Of a DNA stretch of 64,000 nt, positions 46,396 to 56,169 are shown in pieces. Source of the stretch: Roseivirga sp. 4D4 (GTDB taxonomy: Bacteria > Bacteroidota > Bacteroidia > Cytophagales > Cyclobacteriaceae); contig NZ_MDGP01000001.1 in the NCBI RefSeq assembly GCF_001747095.1, positions 2,835,001-2,899,000 of the forward strand, read 5' to 3'. The translations under genes and the position numbers were made by a program. The notes beneath the pieces are model-generated. The model saw nothing but the letters and a program-made list of their open reading frames with translations, was not told where the DNA came from and searched no databases. Each line of letters starts with the position of its first letter. The first letter of the stretch is position 1.

Positions 46396-47721
46396 CTAGA
46401 CTTTCATTGTAAACCATTTACCGATGGTTTTCCAATTTACCTTAACACCATACATTAAAATACCGATGCGATAAACTCTTCCTGCCATCCAAAGGGTACC
46501 AATGAAGCCAGCAATCAGTAACACCATAGAAAGTGCCAATTGCCAATCCGGCACTCCAAATGGAATTCTGGCCATCATAATGATTGGTGACGTAAATGGA
46601 ATAAGTGACAATGTCACCGCTAAGCCCCCGTTAGGGTCGTCCAATACAAAGAACATGGCCATAATAGAGGCAATAATCGGTATGATAATCGGGAACATAA
46701 ATTGCTGCGCATCTTGGATGCTATCCACTGCCGAACCAATGGCCGCATAAAGTGCACCATATAGTAGGTACGCTCCCATAAAGAAGAACAGGAAGCAGAG
46801 CAAAATCTTTACCACCGGCACAGTATCAATCATGGCTTGGATTTCCATGGCCATTTCTTGTTGACTGGTTAGCTCCATAGCTTCCTGAGGCACCTGTTGA
46901 GATGCAGCTTCCATCACTGCACTATCACCCGACAGTATACTTAAACCCACTGTACCTAAACCACCGATCAACACAAACCAAATCAATAATTGTGTGAAGC
47001 CAACTGCTCCTACCCCTAGTACCTTACCCATCATCAATTGGAAAGGTCTGACAGATGAAACGATTACTTCTACAATTCGTGAGGTCTTCTCATCCAAAAC
47101 AGATTGCATGATCTGCGCACCGTAGATGAAAATGAACATATAGATCAGGAAGCCAGTACCATAGCCGATCGCAAAGCTCAATTTGGCATTACTCTTCTGA
47201 GCCTCACCACTTTCCGAAATATTAAAGGAATCCAGGTCTACGCGAACCTTCAGGTTATTGATTAATGTTGGGTCAAGACCGGATCTATCAAGTTTTATAT
47301 CCTCAAGTTTATTGCGAATATCACCCTCCAGACGACTCATAGCCTGAATACTCGGGTTTGTTTTGGAGTACAATTCAAAACCAGAGAAATCAATCACTGA
47401 AGCATCAGAAAGATCGACACTTGGCAAATACAACAAACCGAAAGCCCCCTGATCTAGCATATCCTGTTTTGCAGATTCTAAATCTCCCGTGATGTATTCA
47501 AACTCAAAGCTTGTAACATCAAAAGCATCTGTGAAGTAACCACTCTCATCTAAAACCAAGACTTTGTCGCTTCTTGATTCTTTTTCTTGTGTTGCAAAGT
47601 ATACGATCGCAAATATGATCGCTGGCATCACTAGAGGTGTCAAAATAGTCGCCAATAAGAATGACTTCTTCTTGACTCTGGTCATGTACTCTCTCTTAAG
47701 TACTAAGAATATCTGTTTCAT
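46396..47721 (-). CDS. ABC-2 type permease, NatB-like
   Basis: 441 residues. The first membrane helix (SFLLATILTPLVMPAIIFAIVYF) is followed by a large extracytoplasmic domain (about 45-165). Then come a cluster of helices from about 180 on (FLIYMFIFIYGAQIMQSVLDEKTSRIVEVIVSSV, AVGFTQLLIWFVLIGG, ILLCFLFFFMGAYLLYGALYAAIGSAVD) and a C-terminal group. This fits the NatB/ABC2_membrane_3 family of sodium or lipid exporters; the substrate cannot be told. It overlaps the ATPase gene by 4 bp, so the two form one transporter. Confidence 0.9.
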   Translation of the reverse strand: MKQIFLVLKREYMTRVKKKSFLLATILTPLVMPAIIFAIVYFATQEKESRSDKVLVLDESGYFTDAFDVTSFEFEYITGDLESAKQDMLDQGAFGLLYLPSVDLSDASVIDFSGFELYSKTNPSIQAMSRLEGDIRNKLEDIKLDRSGLDPTLINNLKVRVDLDSFNISESGEAQKSNAKLSFAIGYGTGFLIYMFIFIYGAQIMQSVLDEKTSRIVEVIVSSVRPFQLMMGKVLGVGAVGFTQLLIWFVLIGGLGTVGLSILSGDSAVMEAASQQVPQEAMELTSQQEMAMEIQAMIDTVPVVKILLCFLFFFMGAYLLYGALYAAIGSAVDSIQDAQQFMFPIIIPIIASIMAMFFVLDDPNGGLAVTLSLIPFTSPIIMMARIPFGVPDWQLALSMVLLIAGFIGTLWMAGRVYRIGILMYGVKVNWKTIGKWFTMKV

Positions 47722-48629
47722 GATTTACCTCCTTCTACGATGTCGATGAAAATGTCATTAATAGAAGGCACCACTTCGACAAATGAATGCACTTCGATAA
47801 GACCGATAAGTTCTTTTAGGATGTCATTTGGCGACTGGCCTTCGCTGGCTTGAACGGTTGATTCTGACAGGTCGTCCTCAACCACAGTCGTGTCTAGTAC
47901 GTCAAATTTGGTATTCAAACCATTTAAAGATCCTTTGTAGTTCACCACATACTTTCCTGATTTGAAGGAGTTTTTGATGTCCTTTTTGGTTCCATCCAGA
48001 ATCTTTTGAGACTTGTTGATTAGTGCGATGTCATCGCAAAGCTGTTCTACTGACTCCATTCTATGTGTAGAAAAGATCACTGTAGACCCTTTATCTCTTA
48101 ATTCAAAGATCTCATCCTTAATCAGGTTGGCATTCACTGGATCGAAACCTGAAAATGGCTCATCCAGAATCAGAATATCTGGTTCATGTAGCACCGTAGC
48201 GATAAACTGAATCTTTTGCGCCATACCCTTTGACAGGTCTTCGACTTTCTTTCCAGCCCACTCGGTCAAGCCGAGTTTGTCTAACCAATGCTTGATTCTT
48301 TTCCGAGCTTCGCCATTTGGCAATCCCTTTAGTTGTGCCAGGTACATCAGTTGCTCACCGACCTTCATCTTCTTATAAAGGCCTCTTTCTTCCGGCAGGT
48401 ACCCGATGTCCTTGATGTGTTTGGGGTTGAGCTTTTCACCTTTTATGGTGACCTCACCTTCATCGCACATAATGATTTGGTTGATAATCCTGATGAGCGT
48501 GGTTTTACCCGCTCCGTTTGGGCCTAAAAGCCCAAATATGGATTGTTTTGGTATTGCGATACTCACGTCATCCAATGCCTTGTGTGCGGCATAGTTTTTA
48601 GTGACGTTATTCGCTTCGAGAATATTCAC
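47718..48629 (-). CDS. ABC transporter ATPase, NatA-like
   Basis: 303 residues. Walker A GPNGAGKTTLIRII, signature LSKGMAQKIQFIATVL, Walker B ILILDEPFSGFDP and the H-loop STHRMES are present. The C-terminal 80 residues are a separate small domain, as in NatA- and CcmA-like ATPases with a DUF4162-type tail. It pairs with the downstream permease (4-bp overlap). The start is a GTG at 48629. Substrate unknown; ion or lipid export is typical for the family. Confidence 0.92.
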   Translation of the reverse strand: MNILEANNVTKNYAAHKALDDVSIAIPKQSIFGLLGPNGAGKTTLIRIINQIIMCDEGEVTIKGEKLNPKHIKDIGYLPEERGLYKKMKVGEQLMYLAQLKGLPNGEARKRIKHWLDKLGLTEWAGKKVEDLSKGMAQKIQFIATVLHEPDILILDEPFSGFDPVNANLIKDEIFELRDKGSTVIFSTHRMESVEQLCDDIALINKSQKILDGTKKDIKNSFKSGKYVVNYKGSLNGLNTKFDVLDTTVVEDDLSESTVQASEGQSPNDILKELIGLIEVHSFVEVVPSINDIFIDIVEGGKS

Positions 48630-48784
48630 TGTGTTTCAATTTAATGGTGAATAAAAATAATCGCTTTGAAGTATAAAACCTCAATACGCACGCTAATTAG
48701 AAAAAACAGTAAATACTAAGTTTGATTAAAAGTTAAGCGGAACGAGAGGGCGTTTTGCGGATGAAAACAGCTGCTAAGATTTAA

Positions 48785-49669
48785 TTAGTTTCTGAAAATC
48801 ACGCTCCCCATGGACAGATCAATATTAAACTCCAATAGGTTTTCAGCATCTGGTGAGTAGCTAGAACTGACAAAAACATTATCTCTGATCTTCTCAAATC
48901 CTGGAGGTATCTTAAACTTGCGATAGGATGTGTCCTTCATTCTAACGATAATAGGAATGTCCTCCTTGGGTAAATTGATCTCCAAGGAACCTGCGCCTAC
49001 TCTGGCCCAAATCTCACTCGCTCTCTGCGGTAGCTCTTCAAAACCCATGACGAGTGTCCCAAAACCTACTTCTGCCAAGATATTCTTAGCTCTCGCAAGA
49101 TTAAGTCTTTCAATTTCTACGTCCCCCAAATCAACACTCACCATAAAGGTGTCCATCTCCATTTTATTCTGAAGCTTGGAGAGGTAGCCCACTTTCACAT
49201 GAGCATTGCCCGAACTGATTTTTAAATTCTCAACGGCTATATCAGATAGGTCTACATAAGCTTTTCCCACCCCATAGTTAAGGTCTAGTGTATAAGGTTT
49301 AAAGTCCGTGAAATAGATATTCCAGTAATTGTCATTATCCACTGTCTTCTTACCGATGATCTTAGATATCTTCGCACCGAAGCCTTCATTACCATTGTCT
49401 TTGAGGTTTAACCAAGCGCTGAGGACTTTCCCTTCATGCTTTTGACCAAAGTCACTGGTAATGTATTCTTCATTATGGCTACCCAATATATTAATAGGGT
49501 AGTCGCCTTTTCTCGTACGGATTTCACAGGTGCCTGAAGCGGCTTTTAAATGGAAATATACCTTCTCGCAAGCACCTTCGTCTTGCACAGTAAAGTGCTT
49601 TTTTGTTTGAGCCAATACATTCATCCCTGCAATCCCTACTATGGCTACTAGTAAAAGTACTTTTTGCAT
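48785..49669 (-). CDS. Secreted beta-helix-like (DUF4097/LiaF-like) protein
   Basis: 294 residues. Signal peptide at 1-20 (GIAGMNVLAQ). The mature part has strand repeats of the kind seen in DUF4097/LiaF C-terminal-like proteins: LDLNYGVGKAYVDLSDIAVENLKISSGNA, MVSVDLGDVEIERLNLARAKNI, WARVGAGSLEINLPKEDIP. The C-terminal FNIDLSMGSVIF is typical. Function unknown; such proteins are often periplasmic. 155 bp lie between it and the ABC exporter genes, so it may have its own promoter. Confidence 0.75.
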   Translation of the reverse strand: MQKVLLLVAIVGIAGMNVLAQTKKHFTVQDEGACEKVYFHLKAASGTCEIRTRKGDYPINILGSHNEEYITSDFGQKHEGKVLSAWLNLKDNGNEGFGAKISKIIGKKTVDNDNYWNIYFTDFKPYTLDLNYGVGKAYVDLSDIAVENLKISSGNAHVKVGYLSKLQNKMEMDTFMVSVDLGDVEIERLNLARAKNILAEVGFGTLVMGFEELPQRASEIWARVGAGSLEINLPKEDIPIIVRMKDTSYRKFKIPPGFEKIRDNVFVSSSYSPDAENLLEFNIDLSMGSVIFRN

Positions 49670-49764
49670 TCAGTTCCTTACGTTTTGTTTAGAGTTTGGG
49701 TTACACCCGGAATATTTCAATGCGAAGTATACTTGATTTGATTGGAAATGTAACTGACGTTCAT

Positions 49765-49802
49765 AAAAAGAGCCCCGACCCCCGAAGTTTCGGGGCGGGG
49801 CC
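49765..49802 (-). terminator. dnaJ terminator containing a REP-like core
   Basis: On the minus strand GGCCCCGCCCCGAAACTTCG followed by GGGGTCGGGGCTCTTTTT. The inner CCCCGAAACTTCGGGG is identical to the REP-like core at 15295-15310, so the terminator seems to have recruited, or been built from, that repeat. Confidence 0.85.
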
Positions 49803-49825
49803 TAAATTCCTTTTTATATGTATCT

Positions 49826-50941
49826 CTAAAAGAATTCTTTGATACGGTCAAAAAATCCTTTTTCTCCTTTTCCTGGTTTTGGCTCGAAGTTTTCAGAATC
49901 TCGAAGTTTCTCCAAAATCTCAGTCTCTTCTTTCGAAAGCTTTTTAGGTGTCCAAACATTAACATGGATCAGCTGATCGCCTTTACCATATCCATTAATA
50001 TCCTTAATACCTTTACCCCTTAGTCGAAGGATTTTTCCACTTTGTGTTCCTGGTTCAAGTTTGATCCGCACCTTACCATCGATGGTAGGTACCTCCATGC
50101 TTTGACCCAGCGCAGCATCTGCAAAGTTGACAAACAAGTCGAATACTACATTCGTGCCATCACGTTTGAGCAACTCATGTTCTACTTCCTCAATAACAAT
50201 AAGGAGATCACCAGGAACGCCTCCACCAGGGGCCATATTCCCCTTGCCGGACATAGAGAGCTGCATGCCATCACCAACACCCGCGGGTATTTTGATTGGA
50301 ATAACTTCTTCTTGCATCTCCAGACCCGTGCTATCCACACCTGGAGGTCGCTTGTCAATGACCTGACCACTACCACTACAAGAGCTACATGTAGTTGCAG
50401 AAACCATTTGCCCTAACATGGTATTCACCACCTTCTTCATCTGGCCAGAGCCCCCACAGGTAGGACAAGTTTTAAAGGTGACACCTTCGGCATTTACCAG
50501 ACGATTTACCTTAATCTTCTTTTCGACACCGTTGGCAATTTCTTCAAGATTAAGCTTCAGCTTGATGCGTAGTGCCGAACCTTTACGTTGCCTGCGGCCA
50601 CCACCTCCGCCACCAAAGAAACTTTCGAAGGGACTGCCGCCACCACCGAAGATATCTCCGAACTGGGAGAAGATGTCTTCCATATTCATGCCGCCTCCGG
50701 CACCACCGAAGCCACCACGCATACCATCATGACCGAATCGATCATACTGCGCACGCTTTTCGGCATTGCTGAGCACTTCATAGGCTTCAGCGGCCTCTTT
50801 GAATTTCTCTTCTGCTTCTGGATTGTCAGGGTTTTTATCAGGGTGGTACTTGATCGCCATTTTGCGATAAGCCTTTTTCATCTCATCGTCTGACGCCCCC
50901 TTACTTACTCCTAGAATTTCGTAGTAATCTCTCTTCGCCAT
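49826..50941 (-). CDS. dnaJ: Chaperone DnaJ, zinc-finger region with two of four motifs
   Basis: 371 residues. The J domain has [24 protein letters not shown] and the HPD motif in YHPDKNP. A Gly/Phe-rich linker follows (about 70-115). The zinc-binding region keeps only two CxxCxGxG motifs, CPTCGGSG and CSSCSGSG, instead of four; the first and fourth of the usual set appear lost, replaced by [11 protein letters not shown] and [12 protein letters not shown]. The C-terminal substrate domains ([19 protein letters not shown] and [16 protein letters not shown]) are complete. It feeds clients to DnaK. It is downstream of grpE with a 2-bp gap. Confidence 0.96.
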   Translation of the reverse strand: MAKRDYYEILGVSKGASDDEMKKAYRKMAIKYHPDKNPDNPEAEEKFKEAAEAYEVLSNAEKRAQYDRFGHDGMRGGFGGAGGGMNMEDIFSQFGDIFGGGGSPFESFFGGGGGGRRQRKGSALRIKLKLNLEEIANGVEKKIKVNRLVNAEGVTFKTCPTCGGSGQMKKVVNTMLGQMVSATTCSSCSGSGQVIDKRPPGVDSTGLEMQEEVIPIKIPAGVGDGMQLSMSGKGNMAPGGGVPGDLLIVIEEVEHELLKRDGTNVVFDLFVNFADAALGQSMEVPTIDGKVRIKLEPGTQSGKILRLRGKGIKDINGYGKGDQLIHVNVWTPKKLSKEETEILEKLRDSENFEPKPGKGEKGFFDRIKEFF

Positions 50942-50943
50942 AA

Positions 50944-51525
50944 TTAAGATCCTATGACCACTTTAGCAAAGCGAATTACCTTTTCTCCCAGGTAATAACC
51001 CTTCTCAACAGTGTCGATTATTTTTCCTTTTAAATCTTCTTCCTCAACTGGAAACTGCGTAACTGCTTCATGCAAATCAGCATCAAAATCAGTTCCCTTT
51101 TCCGTTTCCATTAGTTTTAGCCCCTTGCTTTCTAGTGATTTCAAAAGCTTCTGGTGAATCAAATCGAAACCTTCTTTAACCGCCTCGATATCTTCTTGCT
51201 TTTCGTTGGCCTGATTGGCTCTTTCAAAATCATCAACGATTGGCAGTAATTCTGTCATTAGGTCAGAAGAAGCTGTCTTGATCAGCTCAATTCTTTCTTT
51301 GGCATTACGTCTTCTGAAGTTTTCGAACTCAGAGTACAGCCTTAAGTATTTGTCTTTGGCCTCACCTAATTCAATCTCCAGCTTTTCTTCCGGGGTCAAA
51401 TCATCCTCTTCTTGTGCCTCAGATTCGGCTTGTGCCTCATTTTCTGTCGTTTCTTCCGTTGGTTGCTCTTCAGTAGCTACATTAGTTTCTTCAACGGTTT
51501 CTTTCGTCTCCTTCTCTTTTGCCAT
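50944..51525 (-). CDS. grpE: Nucleotide exchange factor GrpE
   Basis: 193 residues. An acidic, low-complexity N-terminus ([20 protein letters not shown]) is followed by a long coiled coil, [29 protein letters not shown], and the beta domain with [30 protein letters not shown] and [18 protein letters not shown]. It releases ADP from DnaK. It forms an operon with dnaJ. Upstream is a sigma-54-like element that shares its geometry with that of dnaK. Confidence 0.96.
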   Translation of the reverse strand: MAKEKETKETVEETNVATEEQPTEETTENEAQAESEAQEEDDLTPEEKLEIELGEAKDKYLRLYSEFENFRRRNAKERIELIKTASSDLMTELLPIVDDFERANQANEKQEDIEAVKEGFDLIHQKLLKSLESKGLKLMETEKGTDFDADLHEAVTQFPVEEEDLKGKIIDTVEKGYYLGEKVIRFAKVVIGS

Positions 51526-51555
51526 TTTTGCTTAGTTCTAAACGCTCTCCCTGTC

Positions 51556-51596
51556 AGCAATTTTATTGCCAATGGGGAATAAGTGTCAATATGACA
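51556..51596 (-). promoter_or_regulatory. Sigma-54-like grpE-dnaJ promoter with TGTCA-N3-TGACA palindrome
   Basis: On the minus strand TGGCAATAAAATTGCT (51571-51556) fits the -24/-12 pattern with GG and GC 10 bp apart. Exactly 12 bp upstream is the palindrome TGTCA-TAT-TGACA (51596-51584). dnaK has the same spacing. Confidence 0.55.
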
Positions 51597-51739
51597 TGAT
51601 CTCATCTTTTGCCTTCAACCCTAACCTGCCACAAACAAAATCCAGCGCATCTCGTATATGGTCGATGAACTACCTAGAGATCATTTTTTTATCACTACCC
51701 ATTGGTCTCATTATCATTTTTAAAACTTAAAAAACAACC

Positions 51740-52873
51740 ATGAAACGTAATTCAATCTACTCAATGGCCTTTATGGCGTTGTTTGTCCTTTTGGGCGCTC
51801 AGATGCATGCTCAAACCACGATTACTACACCAAGGACGGCAAGTCCAGCTGCAGAGGTGAGTCAAACCATCGGTATCTCTAAAGTCACTATTAATTATTC
51901 CAGACCATTTGTTAATGGTAGAACTGGGAAGATTTGGGGACAATTAGTTCCTTTTGGATATACCAACCTAGGCTTCGGCAATGGTGGAAATAATCCATGG
52001 AGAGCTGGCGCGAACGAAAACACAGTGATCACTTTTTCTGATGATGTAAAAATCGAGGGTAAAGACCTTGAAGCCGGATCGTATGGTCTACACATTGCAG
52101 TCTTCGAAAATGGAGATGCTGACATCATTTTCTCCAACAATACTACTTCTTGGGGAAGCTATTTCTACCTAGAGTCTGAAGATGCATTAAGAGTAAAAGT
52201 GAAGTCAACTGAAAATGCTTTTACAGAAGCTTTGACTTATGACTTCGTTGATGTCAATGCCAATTCGGCCAATGTTGTTTTGGATTGGGAAAACAAACGT
52301 TTCCCTTTCAAAATTGAGTTTGACGTGCATGGCATCGTTATAGCTAACGCTGAAAACCAATTGCGTAGCACACAAGGTTTTGGATTCCAAGGACCAATGA
52401 GTGCTGCTCAGTATTGCGTGAATAACAATGTGTATTTAGATAAGGCGCTAGTCTGGGCAGATCAGGCGATCGGTATTCAGAAAAATGCTCAAACGCTAGG
52501 TCTGAAAGGTCAAATCTTGTTTGCAACTAAAAAGACTGATGAGGCGATTGCTGTCATGAACGAAATGGTAGATCACCCAACTACACAGCCGAACAACGTT
52601 TATGCTTACGGTAATCAACTCATTGGCCTTGACAGGGACAAAGATGCCCTCGAAGTATTCAAAAAGATGTATAAGAAGTGGGACACCAACATCTTCGCAC
52701 AACATGGAATGGCAAGGGCCTATTCGGCAAATGGAGACTTCAAAAAAGCCATCAAATACGAGAAGGAATGTTTGGCCAACCCTAACCTTCCGGCTAACAA
52801 CAAGCCTGCCTTGGAAGGATTCTTGAAAAGGTTAGAGGCCGGTGAAGATATTACTGCTCCACCAGCAGGATAA
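51740..52873 (+). CDS. Secreted DUF2911-domain protein with TPR-like C-terminus
   Basis: 377 residues. Signal peptide at 1-24 (LLGAQMHAQ). The DUF2911 part (about 35-185) has TPRTASPAAEVSQTIGISKVTINYSRP, then GRTGKIWGQLVPFG, PWRAGANENTVITFSDDVKIEGKDLEAGSYGLHI and NGDADIIFSNNTTSWGSYFY. The C-terminal third (from about 220) is helical and TPR-like: ALVWADQAIGIQKNAQTLGLKGQI, AIAVMNEMVDHP, ALEVFKKMYKKWDTNIFAQHGMARAYSANGDFKKAIKYEKEC. DUF2911 is common in Bacteroidetes; its function is unknown. It is divergent from grpE. Confidence 0.9.
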   Translation: MKRNSIYSMAFMALFVLLGAQMHAQTTITTPRTASPAAEVSQTIGISKVTINYSRPFVNGRTGKIWGQLVPFGYTNLGFGNGGNNPWRAGANENTVITFSDDVKIEGKDLEAGSYGLHIAVFENGDADIIFSNNTTSWGSYFYLESEDALRVKVKSTENAFTEALTYDFVDVNANSANVVLDWENKRFPFKIEFDVHGIVIANAENQLRSTQGFGFQGPMSAAQYCVNNNVYLDKALVWADQAIGIQKNAQTLGLKGQILFATKKTDEAIAVMNEMVDHPTTQPNNVYAYGNQLIGLDRDKDALEVFKKMYKKWDTNIFAQHGMARAYSANGDFKKAIKYEKECLANPNLPANNKPALEGFLKRLEAGEDITAPPAG

Positions 52874-52894
52874 CATTAAAGGAAATGGAGATTT

Positions 52895-52918
52895 TAAGGT
52901 CAGCCCGTGGGTTGACCT
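52895..52918. terminator. Bidirectional hairpin terminator
   Basis: aaggtcagccc-gt-gggttgacctt is an 11-bp stem with one G-T pair between the DUF2911 gene and the convergent obg gene. It touches the obg stop codon. Confidence 0.8.
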
Positions 52919-53910
52919 TATTTGTTTATGGCCTTCCAAATAGCATCTTTGAGCTCTACCAGACCCATATTGGCCAAGGATGAAATAAAGAGCACATCTA
53001 CATCGGTGGGTAGGGTCTCTTTGATCTCTGTGATCAGTTCTTCATCGAGCATATCACACTTTGATATCGCCAAAACCCTCTCTTTATCAAGTAGCTCAGG
53101 GTTGTATTTGGTAAGCTCATCCAATAGGATTTTATACTCATTGACAATGTCATCTGCGTCTGCCGGAACAAGGAAAAGTAGAATAGAATTTCGTTCGATA
53201 TGTCTTAGAAAGCGAAGTCCGAGGCCCTTGCCTTCTGATGCTCCTTCAATGATCCCAGGAATATCGGCCATCACGAATGACTTATGATCACGATAAGAAA
53301 CTACCCCAAGGTTGGGCACTAAAGTGGTGAATGGATAGTCTGCAATTTCTGGTTTGGCAGCTGAAACAACTGAAAGTAAAGTCGATTTACCAGCATTAGG
53401 AAAACCTACCAAACCAACATCTGCCAAAAGTTTAAGCTCTAAGACGCATGTTCTTTCTTCGCCTTCCTCGCCAGGCTGAGCATATCGTGGTGTTTGCTTG
53501 GTGGCCGTTTTGAAATTCTCATTACCTAAGCCTCCTCTTCCACCAGGCAAGAGAACGGCTTCTTGCCCTTCTTCTGTGACTTCGAGCAAGACTTCACCTG
53601 TCTCCGCATCTTTAGCAATGGTACCTAGCGGAACTTCCAGAATTACGTCTTGGCCATCCGCTCCCGAGCTACCATGACCACTGCCATTTACACCATTATC
53701 GGCAGTAACATGTTTCTTATAGCGTAGGTGTAGCAAAGTCCAAAGTTGGGTATTCCCTCTCAGGATAATGCTTCCACCCTTTCCACCATTGCCTCCATCG
53801 GGTCCACCTTTAGGTACGTGCTTTTCTCTACGAAAACTCACGGCACCCGCTCCGCCATTGCCTGAGCGGCAGTAGATTCTTACGTGGTCGATAAAGTTGG
53901 AACTGGCCAT
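52918..53910 (-). CDS. obg: Obg/CgtA GTPase
   Basis: 330 residues from the ATG at 53910 ([20 protein letters not shown]); an upstream in-frame ATG at 53940 lies in the adk terminator. The N-terminal Obg domain is Gly-rich ([20 protein letters not shown]). The GTPase domain has P-loop [36 protein letters not shown], and SKCD. There is no C-terminal OCT domain. It is essential in bacteria for late 50S ribosome assembly and stress control. Upstream lies adk in the same direction. Confidence 0.97.
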   Translation of the reverse strand: MASSNFIDHVRIYCRSGNGGAGAVSFRREKHVPKGGPDGGNGGKGGSIILRGNTQLWTLLHLRYKKHVTADNGVNGSGHGSSGADGQDVILEVPLGTIAKDAETGEVLLEVTEEGQEAVLLPGGRGGLGNENFKTATKQTPRYAQPGEEGEERTCVLELKLLADVGLVGFPNAGKSTLLSVVSAAKPEIADYPFTTLVPNLGVVSYRDHKSFVMADIPGIIEGASEGKGLGLRFLRHIERNSILLFLVPADADDIVNEYKILLDELTKYNPELLDKERVLAISKCDMLDEELITEIKETLPTDVDVLFISSLANMGLVELKDAIWKAINK

Positions 53911-53924
53911 AATTGGTTTGAATA

Positions 53925-53951
53925 AAAAAAGATGACCCAAAGGTCATCTTC
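53925..53951 (-). terminator. adk terminator
   Basis: On the minus strand AAGATGACC-TTT-GGGTCATCTTTTTTT: a stem of 8-9 bp with a T-run, 22 bp after the adk stop and just before obg. Confidence 0.9.
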
Positions 53952-53972
53952 AATATAAAGTTTTATTGGGCA

Positions 53973-54551
53973 TTATGCCATGTGCGACTCAACGGCAGCT
54001 GAGATATCGGCAAAAATACCTTCGATTGTACCTACACCATTGATTTTGCAAGTCTTGTCTTGCTTTTCGTAGAAGGCAGCAACAGGCAATGTCTTATTCA
54101 AATACTCTTGAATTCTCACATTGATTTTCTCCTCGTTTTGATCGTCTGCACGACCAGAAGTTTTTCCTCTTTCGAGTAATCTTTTCTTTAACTCGTCTTG
54201 AGGTACGTCCAACATAATCATACAGCCGATAGCCGTATTATGGCTCGTCAAAAGGACGTCTAATGCCTCTGCTTGGGCCACTGTTCGCGGGAAACCATCG
54301 AAGATGAAACCTTTGGCGTCTGTATTCGCCTGTAGAAAGTCTTCTACCATGCCGATCACCACTTCGTCAGGAACTAGTTTTCCATTATCCATGAAAGACT
54401 GGGCCTTTTTACCAAGCTCAGTTCCTTCTCCCAAATGCTTTCTAAATAAGTCTCCTGTAGATATATGTTTTAAGCCGAATTGCTTAATAAGATTTTCACT
54501 CTGCGTTCCCTTCCCCGCGCCAGGAGGGCCAAATAATACAATATTAATCAT
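53973..54551 (-). CDS. adk: Adenylate kinase
   Basis: 192 residues, the short-lid type. P-loop VLFGPPGAGKGTQSENLIKQF, AMP-site ISTGDLFRKH, FIFDGFPRTVAQAEAL and the lid region RGKTSGRADDQNEEKINVRI are visible. No zinc-binding Cys in the lid. It converts ATP and AMP to two ADP in the cytoplasm. It lies downstream of hpt, 42 bp apart, in the same direction, a frequent arrangement in Bacteroidetes (hpt-adk-obg). Confidence 0.98.
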   Translation of the reverse strand: MINIVLFGPPGAGKGTQSENLIKQFGLKHISTGDLFRKHLGEGTELGKKAQSFMDNGKLVPDEVVIGMVEDFLQANTDAKGFIFDGFPRTVAQAEALDVLLTSHNTAIGCMIMLDVPQDELKKRLLERGKTSGRADDQNEEKINVRIQEYLNKTLPVAAFYEKQDKTCKINGVGTIEGIFADISAAVESHMA

Positions 54552-54593
54552 CTATTGATTGGATTTAACAGGCCACAAATATAAGGATTATAC

Positions 54594-55133
54594 TTACTCC
54601 TGCTTGAGTTGATAGATATCTTTAAAGTTCCTTCCGAGGCCATCATAATCGAGACCATAACCCACTACAAACTTCTCTGGTATTTCGAAGCCCTTGTATT
54701 TAATATCCAGCTCGCATTGCAAGCAATCTGGTTTTACCAAAAGCGAAGCAATCTCTAAGGAACTAGGTTTCAATTCGCTTAAACTGGCCATCGCCTTTTG
54801 CATAGTCAACCCGGTGTCTACAATGTCTTCCACCAGAATAACATCACGACCCTCGATATCTTCTTGTAGGCTTACAATACTTCTCACTTCACCCGTGCTT
54901 GTTATGCCATCATAAGAAGAAAGTCGTACGAAAGTGACTTCGCATGGCACATCAACAGATTTCAAAAGGTCACTACAGAACATAAATGCCCCGTTCAATA
55001 CCCCTATGAAAAGTGGATGCTTTCCAGCGTAATCCTGAGCTATACGCTCACCTATCTTAGATACCGCTATTTGAATTTCGGCTTCGTAGATAAAAGGTTG
55101 GAAAGTCTTGTCGTGGACGGTTATGTAGTTCAA
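54594..55133 (-). CDS. hpt: Hypoxanthine phosphoribosyltransferase
   Basis: 179 residues. The PRPP-binding motif is DVILVEDIVDTGLTM; the catalytic flexible loop is near VRLSSYDGITSTGE; the C-terminal KFVVGYGLDYDGLGRNFKDIY is typical of HPRT. It salvages hypoxanthine or guanine to the nucleotide. The start is TTG at 55133, preceded by AGGAGA; the sequence NYITVHDKTFQPFI fits the usual family start. It begins the hpt-adk-obg run, 28 bp from the oppositely placed end of the aminopeptidase gene upstream. Confidence 0.95.
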   Translation of the reverse strand: MNYITVHDKTFQPFIYEAEIQIAVSKIGERIAQDYAGKHPLFIGVLNGAFMFCSDLLKSVDVPCEVTFVRLSSYDGITSTGEVRSIVSLQEDIEGRDVILVEDIVDTGLTMQKAMASLSELKPSSLEIASLLVKPDCLQCELDIKYKGFEIPEKFVVGYGLDYDGLGRNFKDIYQLKQE

Positions 55134-55161
55134 GTCTCCTGGAAGTTAGAAGGCGAATATA

Positions 55162-56076
55162 TTACAATTGTTCCATAAGCGCTCCGTACAAAGCCACCAT
55201 ACAATCAATATCATGTTTATGAACGATCTCATCTGGGCTGTGTACATTGTCTTCTGGTGCTCCTACAAAACACCAATCAAAAGGATAAGGTGAGACCTGT
55301 AACTCACGACCATCACTCGATCCACCCCCTTCAACTTCTAACTGAAAATCGATCTGACTTTCGCGTGCTATACCGATTACCTTGTCGATAAAACTTCTTC
55401 TTGGCACGTTACGATCGCGCATGGAAATGGCGACACCTTGACCATGCACAACGCCCTCGGTAATCCAAGTAATATCCGAAATCAAGGCTTGTTTCACTCC
55501 CCATTCTTCATAGATATGTTTGGCCAAATAGGGTACTGAACCTCCGCCATGCTCTTCCCAGCAGGAAAAAACGATGACTCCATTCTCTAAAGTTTCGGCA
55601 ACTTTCAGCGCATTAAATACACCTAATCTATTATCCAGATAGCAGGACTGTACATAGTTATCAGTTTCACGGAAATCTCTTTTGAAAACAAGTTCGGTTC
55701 CGCGATCCAAACCTCTTGGAAACTTATAGTGTAAATCGCCATCGTTTTCAATCAACTCGCATTCGATCGGTCCTAGCGAATCTTCGCCCACCAAAGTGTA
55801 ACCTGTTTCTGCTTTTGGTCCCCCGATCGGCACCAATTGATCATGATAGCGAACAGTAAATCCTATACTATCCATATGTGCGAAAATGGCCGTTCTTGGT
55901 GTGCCAAATTTGAGGATGATGGAGTCCTGGAAATTCTCACCTATATGAATTTCAGGTTTAACTTTCCAAGCATCTTGATGTGTTTTGATATAAGAAAGTA
56001 GAAACTCTTTCATTGCTACTTCATTGCCCGAAGGCGCATGAATACCGCACATAGTTTCTAGTAAGGAGTAGTCCAT
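55162..56076 (-). CDS. M42-like metallo-aminopeptidase
   Basis: 304 residues. Metal-binding and catalytic pieces: FAHMDSIGF (His, Asp), SCYLDNRLGVFNAL (Asp), CWEEHGGGSVPYL (Glu-Glu), LISDITW (Asp) and a late His in EDNVHSPDEIVHKHD. The overall order fits M42/M20-like di-zinc peptidases of the PepA/FrvX type. It probably trims peptides in the cytoplasm. It lies upstream of hpt in the same direction and may be cotranscribed with it. Confidence 0.88.
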   Translation of the reverse strand: MDYSLLETMCGIHAPSGNEVAMKEFLLSYIKTHQDAWKVKPEIHIGENFQDSIILKFGTPRTAIFAHMDSIGFTVRYHDQLVPIGGPKAETGYTLVGEDSLGPIECELIENDGDLHYKFPRGLDRGTELVFKRDFRETDNYVQSCYLDNRLGVFNALKVAETLENGVIVFSCWEEHGGGSVPYLAKHIYEEWGVKQALISDITWITEGVVHGQGVAISMRDRNVPRRSFIDKVIGIARESQIDFQLEVEGGGSSDGRELQVSPYPFDWCFVGAPEDNVHSPDEIVHKHDIDCMVALYGALMEQL

Positions 56077-56169
56077 TGCATAAATTTCCCCTAAAATTAG
56101 CAGAGACCTAACACATTCCTGTTGCTAGCGTTCAGAAAAATATAAATTGCCGTCCGAAATACTCAGTGA

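Noticed and set aside
50418..50893. Open frames on the plus strand across dnaJ, rich in Pro or His
   Set aside because: They are shadows of the Gly/Phe-rich linker of dnaJ.
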